DNA of 64,000 nt from Fulvivirga ulvae (GCF_021389975.1 NZ_CP089981.1:762501-826500), one strand, 5' to 3'. Positions 1 to 8,703 are shown, counted from the stretch's first letter. Numbers and translations: made by a program. Notes: generated from the sequence alone by a model not told the origin.

Positions 1-125
1 ACTTTTTCATCCTTACCATCAAACCCAAATAGAGTTTGGTGATTGCAGTTGCCCAGGCTTTGCATGGTGAGTGCTGACAAGCTAAGTCCCCAGTACATCT
101 CATCGCTTAAATGTTCCTGTTCCAT
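1..125 (-). CDS. Third gene of zinc-ribbon operon, partial at window edge
   Basis: An open frame starts with ATG at 125 on the minus strand and stays open for 41 codons to the window edge. Its start overlaps the stop codon of the 1298-aa zinc-ribbon gene by one base (TAATG), the classic arrangement for translational coupling. The visible part starts MEQEHLSDEMYWGLS and holds no recognisable motif. No function can be given. The coupling to two zinc-ribbon proteins makes it a probable partner in the same complex or process. It could still be a short spurious frame, since the rest lies outside the window. Confidence 0.55.
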   Translation of the reverse strand, partial: MEQEHLSDEMYWGLSLSALTMQSLGNCNHQTLFGFDGKDEK

Positions 126-3100
126 TATGATATTGTTTGTTGACTTTTCAATTGTTCTGTTAAGCTCACGAGTACTTCCTGATGAGACGCTGAATACGCT
201 CCTGACGATGCCATGGTTTCCAGCGAATGGATATACTGCATGGCAAACATGGAACCTTCCAACATCTGAGGCATCATTAGCGCTGTCATTTGTCCATACC
301 CTGGAAATGGCCCGTTGGGTTCGCATAAGGGGTCGAGTATTATTTCCAGCAGCTTCTGGTATAGGGCTATGGCCGCGCTCATGTCTTCGGCAAGGAATGC
401 TTTGATCTCTGCCTGTTTCATCATCAGTATGGAGAGCATCATGGGATTATCGGTCCTGTCTTTTTTATAGTAAGGCAGATGGTTGATAAGTGTTTCTACC
501 TGATCTTTATTTGCCTGAAAGGTGGACATGAAGGTGCTCAACTGCATCATATCCATATGTATTTCTTCAGGGTCATAATCTATATTATCAGGCAATTGCA
601 CCTCTTCTTCCTGGATAGAAGGCTCTGGAACCGGTACTTCGTCCTCCACGGCAAACCCATGCTCCTCCATCCAGCGCTCAAGTTTTGAGCTGATATGCAA
701 TGAAATTTTCATGGCATTGATCTGCTCCCGGATCCCGCCTATCAGTTCTCTCGGCATCTTCGCAGGGGATACCTGCTCTATCACGGCATAAAAGTGCTTT
801 TCAAGCTCTCCCAGGGTACGTCTCTGGTCAGCGTCCCCTATATGTATTTCCCTGGTTATGTACTCCAGCATGAACCGGCCCTTCTCAATGAAAAGCTCCT
901 CATGCTGCTCAAATGCCCTGGCAATCTCACGGGTTCTCTCCTGTAAAACATAGATGACCCATTTGGCATCAATGCGGTTGCCAAAGAAATAATCTTCATA
1001 ATAAGCATACAGGGCGTTCAAACCGGTCTCAGGGTCGCGTTCAATACATTCGCTGATGTTTTCTTTTACAAAGTCATAAATTTTTTCGCTGATGCTGTAG
1101 TGCAAACCTCCAAGCTTCCATACCACATTCAAAAACCCAAACCTATTAGTGAAGCCATTACGCTGGGCTATAATCACCTCTATGAGGTAGCTCAGCCAAT
1201 AGTCATTATACATTTTGGCTTCGTGCTGGTTGAGTGCCAATGCTGAAAGTGCTGTAACCAGCTCTGCCAGTTCTTCCTCGTTTTCACTGCGGTCAATCAG
1301 CTCATCTTTGGCATGATAGAGTGCCTGGAGCACAAACCGATTGGCAGCCGACTTCAAACCATAGTGGAAGTTAGCTTTTGCATAGGCTACTACTTCTCCG
1401 AATCCATTAAATATATGCTCAAAAATATAGTCGCTGGTAAGCTGAAAGGCTTCTCCTTCCCTGAGTACTGTTGCCAAAGGGTTGTTGCACCCCAACGGTA
1501 CCAGTACACTAAACTGGTCTTCGAAAAACGCCTTCTTCTTTTGATCATTATTGCAGGCTGCACTTTCGCTAAGCCACAGGGGTATCATTCCTGCAGGTAT
1601 TTTTTTGGCATCGGCGGAAAAGGTGAAAAAGTGCCGGGCATATTTTTCAAAGGCGGGACTGTAATAATTAATGCCCTCATTGCCTGTAAGCCATTCATAA
1701 AAGCGTTTCAGGCAGCCCTCTGGCTGATGATAATGTAGCTCGCCGGGTCGGTGGTAATACAAGGCAACATCGGCCATATCCCATTTTTTAAGGGCAAGGG
1801 CTTCTATTAAAGGATATTCACCATCCTCAGTCCGGATGTGCAGTATGCCCTGGGTTCCCTGGATCAGCAATCCTTCTTTAAGTGCATCAATGGTCTGAAG
1901 CGCCCAGTCAGGGTTGGCAGACAACTGCCCGGCCAAAGCCGCTGGATTATAATCAATCCAATTTTTTACCAGGTCGGCAGGGCCATGCGCCAGTCTACTG
2001 CCCACCGATGCCAGCCGATTGTAGGTTTGGATAAAACTCTCCCAACTTCTTTCGAAGAAATCCTCAATAAATGTATCTCCTATCTCGAATTTACGGGGCT
2101 CTGGCGACCCTGAAATATAATAGTGGCTGCGGCAGCAAAATCCATATCGGATAGCAGCATCTGCATACCACTCAGACAGCAGGTAATTGCGAATATCCAA
2201 GGCCTGGGTAATGACGAAAGCCGCGGTATGATATGAGACCTCATTGGTAGCCTCCAAAAGCAGATGCAGGACATCGAGTAAAATGTTGCGGGTGCGATCA
2301 TCTTTGACTGAAGTATAGGAATAATGGTCTTTAACAAATTTAAGTGCTTTATCAAGGGCTTGCCGGGCGGGATAATGGCCTGCTCTTAATGGCTCCAGCC
2401 AGCTCTCAATATGTTCGAAACCTTCCTGATATGCTTCATATGCTTTTGAAGCGGTAAAGTAATACTTGTATGACTGGCTATAATCCAGGCCATAATGGGA
2501 TGGCACCGACAGTAATACACCCACTGCATCTCTGCGATCGTAGGTTTCGCTATTAGAAACAATGGCGTTAAGCTGTTCCTGTGTAAGTATTCCATAGCTG
2601 ACGGCAAAACCAAGGATGCGCAGATAGAGTGGTGTACCCTCTGCATCTTCCTCCACGGCATCCTTGAAGTCGCGAGCATCAACGATCATATTCAAGGCAT
2701 AACCGGACAGCACCTCCAGCCCCTCCGGGCTTACAGGCGGCTGTGGCTTCTGCTCCTCCAAAGCTGCTCTTTCACGTGCTTCCTCTTCTTCCCTGGACTG
2801 GTAATCGGATACCGCACTTTCATTAAAAAGCTGCGATCTTCTTTCCCGCTGCTTCTCTTCCAGTCTGAATCTTCGCTGGTGCCAATGCTCCAGGGCTTTA
2901 TCATACTCGCTATTCAGGTTCTTTATCCAGCTTTCAATAGCTAAAAACTGTGCATGGCTCAGGCTATCTCCTATAACCACATCTGCAATTATGCCAGAGT
3001 CTTTCTGCAACAGCCAGTGAAGTGCCTCAGTACCTGCGGGACTATCCTGTCTGGCTACGGTAGCTATTACGCTTTCATTTTCAAATAAAAACCCTGCGGC

Positions 3101-4021
3101 AAGCCGGAGGTTATTATCAGTATTATCAAGTGCTTCCTTTGCTAGAAATTCATAGCGCCGATAGGCGAGGTAATTGGTTTGGTCTAACTGTTTTAACACA
3201 TGCACCAAGGCCACTGCTGCATAAGGTTGCAGGTAGGGTATGTCCAGTAAAGGTTCCAGTACTGAGGTAAGGGTCTCAAGAAAGCTTTTGCCATTCTTTA
3301 GGGTAGTGTTCTTTCGGAAAGGAGTCCAGTCGAAGGTATTTTTAAATGCATGAAGATGGCCCAGTAGCAAGGCCCATTCTTCCCGGTGAAATGATTTTTC
3401 ATCAACAATATGCTCAAAGATCTGTTGCGAAATATACTGATGGCTCTCTGTCAATTGCTGAGGTTGCCATCTGTAATAAGCGGCTCCCGCCAATTGAAGG
3501 TTAACCTTTGACGTCAGTTCGCCGCGTCGGCGTAGAAATCCCAGGTCGCTTTCTATCCGCTGAGTGGCATACTTTTCCCTGTCTGCAAGGGTTTCATCAT
3601 CAAACGGAATTTTATTGAGCAGTTCATCCTCGATCAGGGAGTATTTCTGCTGCCCCTGGATAACTACCATTTTTTCCAGGCGCTGCATATCTTCGACAAC
3701 CCTTTGTACTACGGCCAAATGCCGGTTGTACTTGCTTTGGTATTGCTCAAGTTTGGGTGCGGGGAGTTCTCTTAGCTTCTCCCCCAGTTCCATCTGGTCT
3801 ACGCCGATACTTTTTAAAATTCGAGCTGCCCCAAAATACTTTTCCGGCTGAACCTCACTTCCGCAGTGCTTACAAAACTTGCCCTTGGGTGTCAGCTTTA
3901 CGCACCAGGTGCAGCGCACCTCTTCCCTGACCATGCCTCCGCAGGTTGTACAGGAGTCTCCTGCCTTCCAGTCATTGGGCTGCCTGGCGTCGCACTTTTC
4001 ACAATAGACTACAATAGACAT
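125..4021 (-). CDS. Large helical protein with N-terminal double zinc ribbon (1298 aa)
   Basis: The first 55 residues hold four CxxC pairs (C7/C10, C24/C27, C37/C40, C50/C53), the pattern of a double zinc ribbon. The rest looks mostly alpha-helical, with no signal peptide or membrane segment, so it should be cytoplasmic. A highly charged, Arg/Glu-rich coiled-coil-like stretch lies near residues 380-430, followed by long helical repeats; the last 140 residues look TPR-like. No enzyme motif was recognised. It starts directly after the stop of the 192-aa gene with no spacer, and that gene carries a very similar zinc ribbon. Double zinc ribbons often mediate protein or nucleic-acid contacts; a scaffold role is inference only. 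Confidence 0.8.
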   Translation of the reverse strand: MSIVVYCEKCDARQPNDWKAGDSCTTCGGMVREEVRCTWCVKLTPKGKFCKHCGSEVQPEKYFGAARILKSIGVDQMELGEKLRELPAPKLEQYQSKYNRHLAVVQRVVEDMQRLEKMVVIQGQQKYSLIEDELLNKIPFDDETLADREKYATQRIESDLGFLRRRGELTSKVNLQLAGAAYYRWQPQQLTESHQYISQQIFEHIVDEKSFHREEWALLLGHLHAFKNTFDWTPFRKNTTLKNGKSFLETLTSVLEPLLDIPYLQPYAAVALVHVLKQLDQTNYLAYRRYEFLAKEALDNTDNNLRLAAGFLFENESVIATVARQDSPAGTEALHWLLQKDSGIIADVVIGDSLSHAQFLAIESWIKNLNSEYDKALEHWHQRRFRLEEKQRERRSQLFNESAVSDYQSREEEEARERAALEEQKPQPPVSPEGLEVLSGYALNMIVDARDFKDAVEEDAEGTPLYLRILGFAVSYGILTQEQLNAIVSNSETYDRRDAVGVLLSVPSHYGLDYSQSYKYYFTASKAYEAYQEGFEHIESWLEPLRAGHYPARQALDKALKFVKDHYSYTSVKDDRTRNILLDVLHLLLEATNEVSYHTAAFVITQALDIRNYLLSEWYADAAIRYGFCCRSHYYISGSPEPRKFEIGDTFIEDFFERSWESFIQTYNRLASVGSRLAHGPADLVKNWIDYNPAALAGQLSANPDWALQTIDALKEGLLIQGTQGILHIRTEDGEYPLIEALALKKWDMADVALYYHRPGELHYHQPEGCLKRFYEWLTGNEGINYYSPAFEKYARHFFTFSADAKKIPAGMIPLWLSESAACNNDQKKKAFFEDQFSVLVPLGCNNPLATVLREGEAFQLTSDYIFEHIFNGFGEVVAYAKANFHYGLKSAANRFVLQALYHAKDELIDRSENEEELAELVTALSALALNQHEAKMYNDYWLSYLIEVIIAQRNGFTNRFGFLNVVWKLGGLHYSISEKIYDFVKENISECIERDPETGLNALYAYYEDYFFGNRIDAKWVIYVLQERTREIARAFEQHEELFIEKGRFMLEYITREIHIGDADQRRTLGELEKHFYAVIEQVSPAKMPRELIGGIREQINAMKISLHISSKLERWMEEHGFAVEDEVPVPEPSIQEEEVQLPDNIDYDPEEIHMDMMQLSTFMSTFQANKDQVETLINHLPYYKKDRTDNPMMLSILMMKQAEIKAFLAEDMSAAIALYQKLLEIILDPLCEPNGPFPGYGQMTALMMPQMLEGSMFAMQYIHSLETMASSGAYSASHQEVLVSLTEQLKSQQTIS

Positions 4022-4600
4022 TTATCTCGATCTCCTTACTTTTGCCCAGATGTTTTCCTTTTCCTGTGCGGTCATATTCTTGACCATATTTACAATGGCA
4101 TTTTTAGACTCGCCTTCGCGCTTGAGGTAAAGAGCTATTTCAAAATCTGATGAGCCGACAAACTCAGCGCCGCATTCACGACAAAACTTGCCCGGTCCTG
4201 AGCTCAGGCACCAGTGGCAGTTGAGCACGGGCTCTGCCTGATTACCGCATGACAGGCACAGATCGCCGGTTTTGTAGTCCTTAGGCTGGCGGGTGCCACA
4301 GTGTACACACTTCACCACATCCGAGCCTTCAACAATGATCTGCTGCTGTGATTGTTGCTCTTCCGGCTTTGCCTCTTGCTGAGCCTGTTTTTTGGAACCT
4401 ACAGCCCACTCCATCACTTTTTGGCTTACTTCTTCATCAAGGCCGGTAATATCCATGAAGGTTTGTGGGTCTCCAATAAATTCAAAATCGGTTTTACTTG
4501 ATATTCCAGCGTCTTCCAACAATGCGATGTGATCGTCATTTAGTCCTTTGGATTTCAAAATATTCACCAAAAGTTTGGGGATCTTTTTATCTTCTTCCAT
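4022..4600 (-). CDS. HhH plus double zinc ribbon protein (192 aa)
   Basis: Residues about 20-66 look like a helix-hairpin-helix/SAM-like fold (LLEDAGISS...ITGLDEEVSQKVMEW), a shape often used to bind DNA. A Gln/Glu-rich linker (70-90) leads to a double zinc ribbon with C98/C101, C115/C118, C128/C131 and C140/C143. The tail is basic. The same ribbon opens the downstream 1298-aa protein, so the two genes share a domain by duplication. It is the first gene of the minus-strand operon; its stop is immediately followed by the ATG of the next gene. Function unknown; a nucleic-acid-linked role is suggested by the HhH-like fold but not shown. Confidence 0.8.
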   Translation of the reverse strand: MEEDKKIPKLLVNILKSKGLNDDHIALLEDAGISSKTDFEFIGDPQTFMDITGLDEEVSQKVMEWAVGSKKQAQQEAKPEEQQSQQQIIVEGSDVVKCVHCGTRQPKDYKTGDLCLSCGNQAEPVLNCHWCLSSGPGKFCRECGAEFVGSSDFEIALYLKREGESKNAIVNMVKNMTAQEKENIWAKVRRSR

Positions 4601-4755
4601 GCGTCTGTTCTTGTTAAAATTCCTAAAACAAAGGTATCTGACTGGGGATGAAGGCTTTTCACCACTGTTGATGAATATTGAAAATCACGGAATACAGTGA
4701 GTGAAGCTTTAAGAATGGATGTCAACTTTGCTTACCAACACATTATAATAAATGA

Positions 4756-5451
4756 ATGATGAAGCTAAATACACTATTAAAATTGAAGGCCCAGGCACCG
4801 GATGCTATTCTTAAGACATTGATCAGCACAGTGGAACGGGAAAAAGGATCAGATAACCCCAAATTACCTTTATTAAGGGTTTCTTTTGCAGGAGGGGGGT
4901 ATGCGTCAGGTTACCTGATTGATTTTGATGAAAGGGAGCAAATGCTGTTGTTAGCGCACATTGCTGAGGAAAAGCCGGAGCTAATGTATATTCGAAGCAG
5001 TATTTTACAAGCAGTAGAAGTATTGCAGGCTAATGACTGGTTGCACGAGCTTTCAGATGGAGTTATTCCCTTTGAGCCCGCTCCGGGAGATGTACTTACG
5101 GGCATTAAATTAAAGGCACTGTTGAGAGAGGAAAGTGCTGTACTTTCTTCTTCTGTGGGGGAGAGTATTACCCTAAAGCTAAACCTTCCTGAAGATGCCT
5201 CACCGGCAGACCGCTATTATGCCACATGCTTAATAGATGATACGGTTACTGTACTCACATCAATTTGTAAAGATAAGTTTGGAAAGGCGGCTTTGGCAGA
5301 GGCAGTAACGACGGTTAGTATTATCCCTGGCCATGAAAATAAAACGAGTCTATCCGGAAGTAATCTTGAGCTGTATTTTAATATTGAAAGGGGGCTAAAA
5401 AGGAAGTTTAACGCTAAGGAGTTGCTGGAAAGTATTGAAAAGCTTCTTTAG
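4756..5451 (+). CDS. Conserved-looking hypothetical protein (231 aa)
   Basis: Divergent from the zinc-ribbon operon across a 155-base gap. The start is one of two tandem ATG codons (4756, 4759). No signal peptide or membrane helix. Residues about 40-90 show alternating beta-type sequence around a glycine-rich turn (VSFAGGGYASGYLIDFDE) ending in a strand (YIRSSILQAVEVL), which resembles a small beta-barrel such as an Sm-like fold; this is a pattern impression only. The C-terminal half has alternating hydrophobic segments and a basic, helical end. I do not recognise the family. Position suggests a possible link with the zinc-ribbon genes, unproven. Confidence 0.7.
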   Translation: MMKLNTLLKLKAQAPDAILKTLISTVEREKGSDNPKLPLLRVSFAGGGYASGYLIDFDEREQMLLLAHIAEEKPELMYIRSSILQAVEVLQANDWLHELSDGVIPFEPAPGDVLTGIKLKALLREESAVLSSSVGESITLKLNLPEDASPADRYYATCLIDDTVTVLTSICKDKFGKAALAEAVTTVSIIPGHENKTSLSGSNLELYFNIERGLKRKFNAKELLESIEKLL

Positions 5452-5477
5452 ATATCTGTTGCTTGACAGATGCGTGA

Positions 5478-5493
5478 CCTGTCAGGGGACAGG
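5478..5493. repeat. REP-like hairpin CCTGTC-AGGG-GACAGG
   Basis: Perfect 6-bp inverted repeat around a four-base loop, with GTG/CAC pairing outside it across one bulged A. Core is GTC-N4-GAC, the same as the hairpins at 7891, 7953 and 7995. It lies between the stop of the 231-aa gene and the 3' end of the AraC gene. Family resemblance, not an assigned repeat class. Confidence 0.6.
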
Positions 5494-5547
5494 CACGGGG
5501 GTTGGGCTATTGTATTGTGATTTGACCCTTTCAGGGTTTGCACTGTA

Positions 5548-6459
5548 TTACTTCTCAGTAGAAGTCTCCACCTCCTTGGTCTGTCCCCCGACCAAGGGAG
5601 GGGTATGTCTTTTACTTTCTCTATATTTACTCGGAGTCATTCCTTTAATCTTTTTAAACATTCGGTTGAAATAGGGGATATCTCTGAAGCCGCACGAATA
5701 TGCGATTTCAGATATGGTCAAATCTGAGTTTATTAGGAGTTTACACGAAGATGTAATTCTATATGCTGTTAAGTATTGAAAAAAAGTCACATTCTTATTT
5801 CTCTTAAAAAATACGCAGAATGATGATTTCTCCATACCCATAAATTTTGATACATCATTTAGTGAGATATTGTTTTGAAAGTTATTCATCACATAGAGTT
5901 CCAAGATTTGCATTTTTTTGGTGTTCCGTCCTTCTGCAATTGGCTGACCAACAATATTTGTATTTCGGGTATTTGCTATAGCAGATAAGATTGATAAAAA
6001 AGAAAGTACTCTTTCTGAAGGATTCTGTTTAAGCATTAGTCTTAAGGTATCTTGAAGTTTAACCAATGCGTGTTCTTTAAACTCTATGCCATTTGAGATT
6101 TTATTGATACTCGTTATTTGTTCAGTTAACTCAGGAAAAGTTGTTTTTAATTGAATTAACAAGTCAGTAGAAAAAAACAAGCAAATATTTTCAATTTTCC
6201 CCTCATCATCGTGGGTGAATTCATCAAAAGACCAGCAATGTGGAATATGGGGAGGGATTAATATTACTTCTCCTTCACTAAAAGGCGCTACGTTATCTCC
6301 AACAATTCTGGTACCCCCTCCAGTAATTATATACGCTATTTCCCAAAAATCTTGTCTGTGTAAGTGAATTTGCTTGTCCCATTTTATATGAACATGGTCA
6401 AACTTGAAAGATTGATTTGAAATGCTAACAGTATGACAATATTTTATAATATCAGACAA
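5548..6459 (-). CDS. AraC family transcriptional regulator (303 aa)
   Basis: The N-terminal half is a cupin-like sensor domain (GEVILIPPHIPHCW around residues 60-75), as in AraC/RhaS-type regulators that bind a small ligand. The C-terminal 100 residues are the two-helix-turn-helix DNA-binding domain (ISLNDVSKFMGMEKSSFCVF, then ISEIAYSCGFRDIPYFNRMF) ending in the family's usual TPSKYRESKR. The last 19 residues go beyond the normal end and are encoded by the REP-like hairpin at 5574-5597 and its flank, so the tail is probably not ancestral. The gene is A/T-rich compared with its neighbours and is divergent from the acyltransferase at 6573, its likely target. The ligand is unknown. Confidence 0.85.
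   Translation of the reverse strand: MSDIIKYCHTVSISNQSFKFDHVHIKWDKQIHLHRQDFWEIAYIITGGGTRIVGDNVAPFSEGEVILIPPHIPHCWSFDEFTHDDEGKIENICLFFSTDLLIQLKTTFPELTEQITSINKISNGIEFKEHALVKLQDTLRLMLKQNPSERVLSFLSILSAIANTRNTNIVGQPIAEGRNTKKMQILELYVMNNFQNNISLNDVSKFMGMEKSSFCVFFKRNKNVTFFQYLTAYRITSSCKLLINSDLTISEIAYSCGFRDIPYFNRMFKKIKGMTPSKYRESKRHTPPLVGGQTKEVETSTEK
5574..5597. repeat. REP-like hairpin inside the 3' end of the AraC gene
   Basis: Perfect 8-bp stem CCTTGGTC/GACCAAGG around the loop TGTCCCCC. It shares the GTCCCCCGAC string with the hairpin at 7891-7912. It overlaps the coding end of the AraC regulator. Confidence 0.6.
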
Positions 6460-6520
6460 ATGGATTTTAATTTATGAGTAAATACAAATATAAGACAATG
6501 TTATTCGAAAATAACGCAAC

Positions 6521-6549
6521 TTGGATTTACTAGCCCCTCTTTAACTTTA
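6521..6549 (+). promoter_or_regulatory. Possible Bacteroidota-type promoter of acyltransferase gene
   Basis: TTGG at 6521 and TAACTTTA at 6542 sit 17 bases apart, close to the Bacteroidota -33 TTTG / -7 TAnnTTTG pattern though short of the usual 19-21 spacing and not exact at the last base. It lies 24 bases before the ATG at 6573. Weak call. Confidence 0.3.
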
Positions 6550-6572
6550 GCAGTCAAAACATTAGATTAAAT

Positions 6573-7712
6573 ATGACCGAGAGTAATAGCCTATTAAAAT
6601 CAAAGCCTCATTACAAGATTTTGGATGGATTGCGAGGGGTAGCAGCCTTAGTTGTTGTTTTATTTCATGTGCTGGAGATTTATTCAGGGGGAGATCATAC
6701 AAAACAGTTAATAAATCATGGGTATTTAGCGGTCGATTTCTTTTTTATTTTATCAGGATATGTAATTAGCTATGCTTATGATGATCGATGGAATATTATG
6801 TCCTTGGGGCATTTTTTTAAACGAAGAATAATTCGCTTACAACCCATGCTCATCTTTGGATCAATATTCGGTGCTGTATTGTTTTATTTTCAATATTCCG
6901 AGATTCTGGGCTGGAGTAGAATTGCTGAAACACCTGTATGGAAAGTGGTGTTTTTAATGATTATGGGTTGTTTTCTTATTCCAGTTGGAAAAGGATTAGA
7001 CATTAGAGGTTGGAATGAAATGTTTCCCCTCAATGGCCCTGCATGGACGCTATTTTTTGAAGAGATCGCAAATATTTCATATGCCCTGATTTTACGAAGA
7101 CTATCTAATAAAATGATGTCCATTTTGGTATTAATAGCTATGGGTATTACTGTTCAATATGCTTTGACAAACCCTCATGGTGATATTATTGGAGGTTGGG
7201 CTATTGATGACCCCGCGCAGTTGAAGATTGGTTTTACTCGCCTGGCGTTTCCATTTTTGGCTGGAATATTATTAGCCAGGACAGTTAAAGTAAGTAAGTT
7301 AAAAAATTCCTTTTTATATACGTCTATCCTATTAATTACTTGTTTGTCTGTGCCACGAATTGGGGGACATGAAAATTTCTGGCAAAATGGTTTGTATGAG
7401 TGTTTTTGCTTAATTGTCGTGTTTCCATTTATTGTATGGATGGGAGCCAGTGGAGAAGTAACAGGTAAAATAGCTAAATTGAGTAAGTTTTTAGGGGATA
7501 TTTCTTATCCAATTTACATCACTCATTTTCCAATTGTATATATATACATGGCTTGGGTATCAAATAATAATTATACACTAGAAGAAAGTTGGCCGTTTGC
7601 AATTTTGACAATGATAATTTCTATTATTGTTGCCTTTGTTGCCATGAAATTATACGATATGCCGATTCGATCATGGTTAAAAAGTAAATTTTTAACTAAA
7701 ATTAAAAGGTAA
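6573..7712 (+). CDS. Acyltransferase 3 (OafA/YrhL-type) membrane protein (379 aa)
   Basis: Starts with the family signature LDGLRGVAALVVVLFH, with the conserved catalytic-type histidine, then FFILSGYVISY. About ten hydrophobic membrane segments follow, matching the usual length of acyltransferase-3 proteins, which transfer acetyl or other acyl groups to sugars of surface polysaccharides or to other lipids. It sits in the inner membrane. The gene is divergent from an AraC regulator and markedly A/T-rich; both lie between two groups of REP-like hairpins, so the pair may have arrived together. The substrate cannot be told from the sequence. Start ATG is in an A/T-rich context without ribosome binding site, as usual here. 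Confidence 0.88.
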   Translation: MTESNSLLKSKPHYKILDGLRGVAALVVVLFHVLEIYSGGDHTKQLINHGYLAVDFFFILSGYVISYAYDDRWNIMSLGHFFKRRIIRLQPMLIFGSIFGAVLFYFQYSEILGWSRIAETPVWKVVFLMIMGCFLIPVGKGLDIRGWNEMFPLNGPAWTLFFEEIANISYALILRRLSNKMMSILVLIAMGITVQYALTNPHGDIIGGWAIDDPAQLKIGFTRLAFPFLAGILLARTVKVSKLKNSFLYTSILLITCLSVPRIGGHENFWQNGLYECFCLIVVFPFIVWMGASGEVTGKIAKLSKFLGDISYPIYITHFPIVYIYMAWVSNNNYTLEESWPFAILTMIISIIVAFVAMKLYDMPIRSWLKSKFLTKIKR

Positions 7713-7890
7713 TGTAAGTGATGAAACCTCTTATACTCGGGCTGAGAATGGCATACAATAACGAGATATATTTGCATTATATTCTTTGTAAGATAATTGA
7801 CAGGTCTTAAAGGAACTTTAAAAGGACTGCATAAGTAATATTGGGCATAATAAAACCGCAGCCTCTTGTATAAAACTCGCTCCCGTCCCA

Positions 7891-7912
7891 ATGGCTGTCC
7901 CCCGACAGCCAT
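7891..7912. repeat. REP-like hairpin ATGGCTGTC-CCCC-GACAGCCAT
   Basis: Perfect 9-bp stem with a CCCC loop. Compared with the hairpin at 7995, the arms differ by paired changes (GGCT/AGCC versus GCCT/AGGC), so pairing rather than sequence is kept. Confidence 0.65.
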
Positions 7913-7952
7913 CTAATGCTGCACAAAGTAATGCTTCAGTAGCGAAGGGTTT

Positions 7953-7985
7953 GTCAGGGGACCATCTGCTTGTTTGTTCCCTGAC
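7953..7985. repeat. REP-like element GTCAGGG...CCCTGAC
   Basis: GTCAGGGGAC at 7953-7962 is itself a GTC-N4-GAC palindrome, and its left arm GTCAGGG also pairs with CCCTGAC at 7979-7985. Two alternative foldings are thus possible. Confidence 0.5.
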
Positions 7986-7994
7986 TGCTTAGAG

Positions 7995-8014
7995 TGCCTG
8001 TCGGGGGACAGGCA
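7995..8014. repeat. REP-like hairpin TGCCTGTC-GGGG-GACAGGCA
   Basis: Perfect 8-bp stem with a GGGG loop. Closest relative in the window is the hairpin at 5478-5493 on the other side of the AraC/acyltransferase pair. Confidence 0.65.
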
Positions 8015-8087
8015 AGGGTGGAGTACTGGTATGGGTTACAAATAAAAAGCCTGGTTTTAGAGGCCAGGCTTTCAATTTTTTCTCTTC

Positions 8088-8483
8088 TTACAAGTTGCTT
8101 TCGAGGTAGTCTTTCATATCGGTGTCGGTGAAAAAGCCGCTGTGGTGGCCGCCGTAGCATGCGTTGATCAGGAATGTGCCGTTAGACAGGCTCAGGCTTT
8201 TTAGTTCTCCTGCATTGGCTTCTTCAATGTTGTTTACTTCTATCCTGTTAATGCTTTCTTGTACTGCTTCTTTTCCGTCTTTGTCGGAGCACACTTCTTT
8301 GAAAGCGTCTACCGTACGTTGCAGGCATACACTTGGAATAAATTTAATTGAATTCAAATCGAACGTTTCCCAGTTGATCTCAATAGGCAATTCTTTTCCT
8401 ACTACTTCATTAAGTTCTTTCTGGTAGTCACCAAAATACTGTTCTTTAATGGCGTTAATTGCTTTTTTCTCTTGAAGTCCCAT
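8088..8483 (-). CDS. Hypothetical protein (131 aa)
   Basis: A small soluble protein without signal peptide or membrane segment. It has an amphipathic, charged N-terminal helix region, an internal WETFD motif, two cysteines in the middle and a glycine/histidine-rich end (ACYGGHHSGFF). I do not recognise the family. Codon usage is like that of the neighbours, and the frame is well filled, so it is probably real. It stands alone, convergent with the acyltransferase and separated from the upstream regulator genes by 220 bases in which no further feature is seen. Confidence 0.65.
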   Translation of the reverse strand: MGLQEKKAINAIKEQYFGDYQKELNEVVGKELPIEINWETFDLNSIKFIPSVCLQRTVDAFKEVCSDKDGKEAVQESINRIEVNNIEEANAGELKSLSLSNGTFLINACYGGHHSGFFTDTDMKDYLESNL

Positions 8484-8703
8484 ATTTTATAATTTTTAAT
8501 AACCTGGTACAAATTTATGATGTGCCATGCGCCCTCTTTTACCCGATGTCCATGAAATCGTAAAGTCATGGTTTTCCGTGAGGTGTTTTGGAGCTATCTT
8601 GGTTTGTCTGTACGGATTGAACGGTGAGTAGTAATTTACTTGGGTTGGTTCTTCCTGCATCAGAATGACTTGTGGGGGTGGACGTGCTTAATTTAGTGGT
8701 TGT

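Larger units (their letters stand above)
7713..8087. other. Intergenic region with a cluster of REP-like hairpins
   Basis: 375 bases without a convincing gene between the acyltransferase stop and the 3' end of the convergent 131-aa gene. The right half holds three palindromes with a GTC-N4-GAC core (7891-7912, 7953-7985, 7995-8014). The left half is A/T-rich and featureless. Confidence 0.6.

Noticed and set aside
4752..4814. A 20-codon ATG frame just ahead of the 231-aa gene
   Set aside because: It overlaps the real start region in another frame and has no supporting features.
7954..8160. A 68-aa frame on the minus strand over the REP hairpins
   Set aside because: It overlaps the 131-aa gene's end and is built of repeat sequence; arginine-rich translation typical of a shadow frame.
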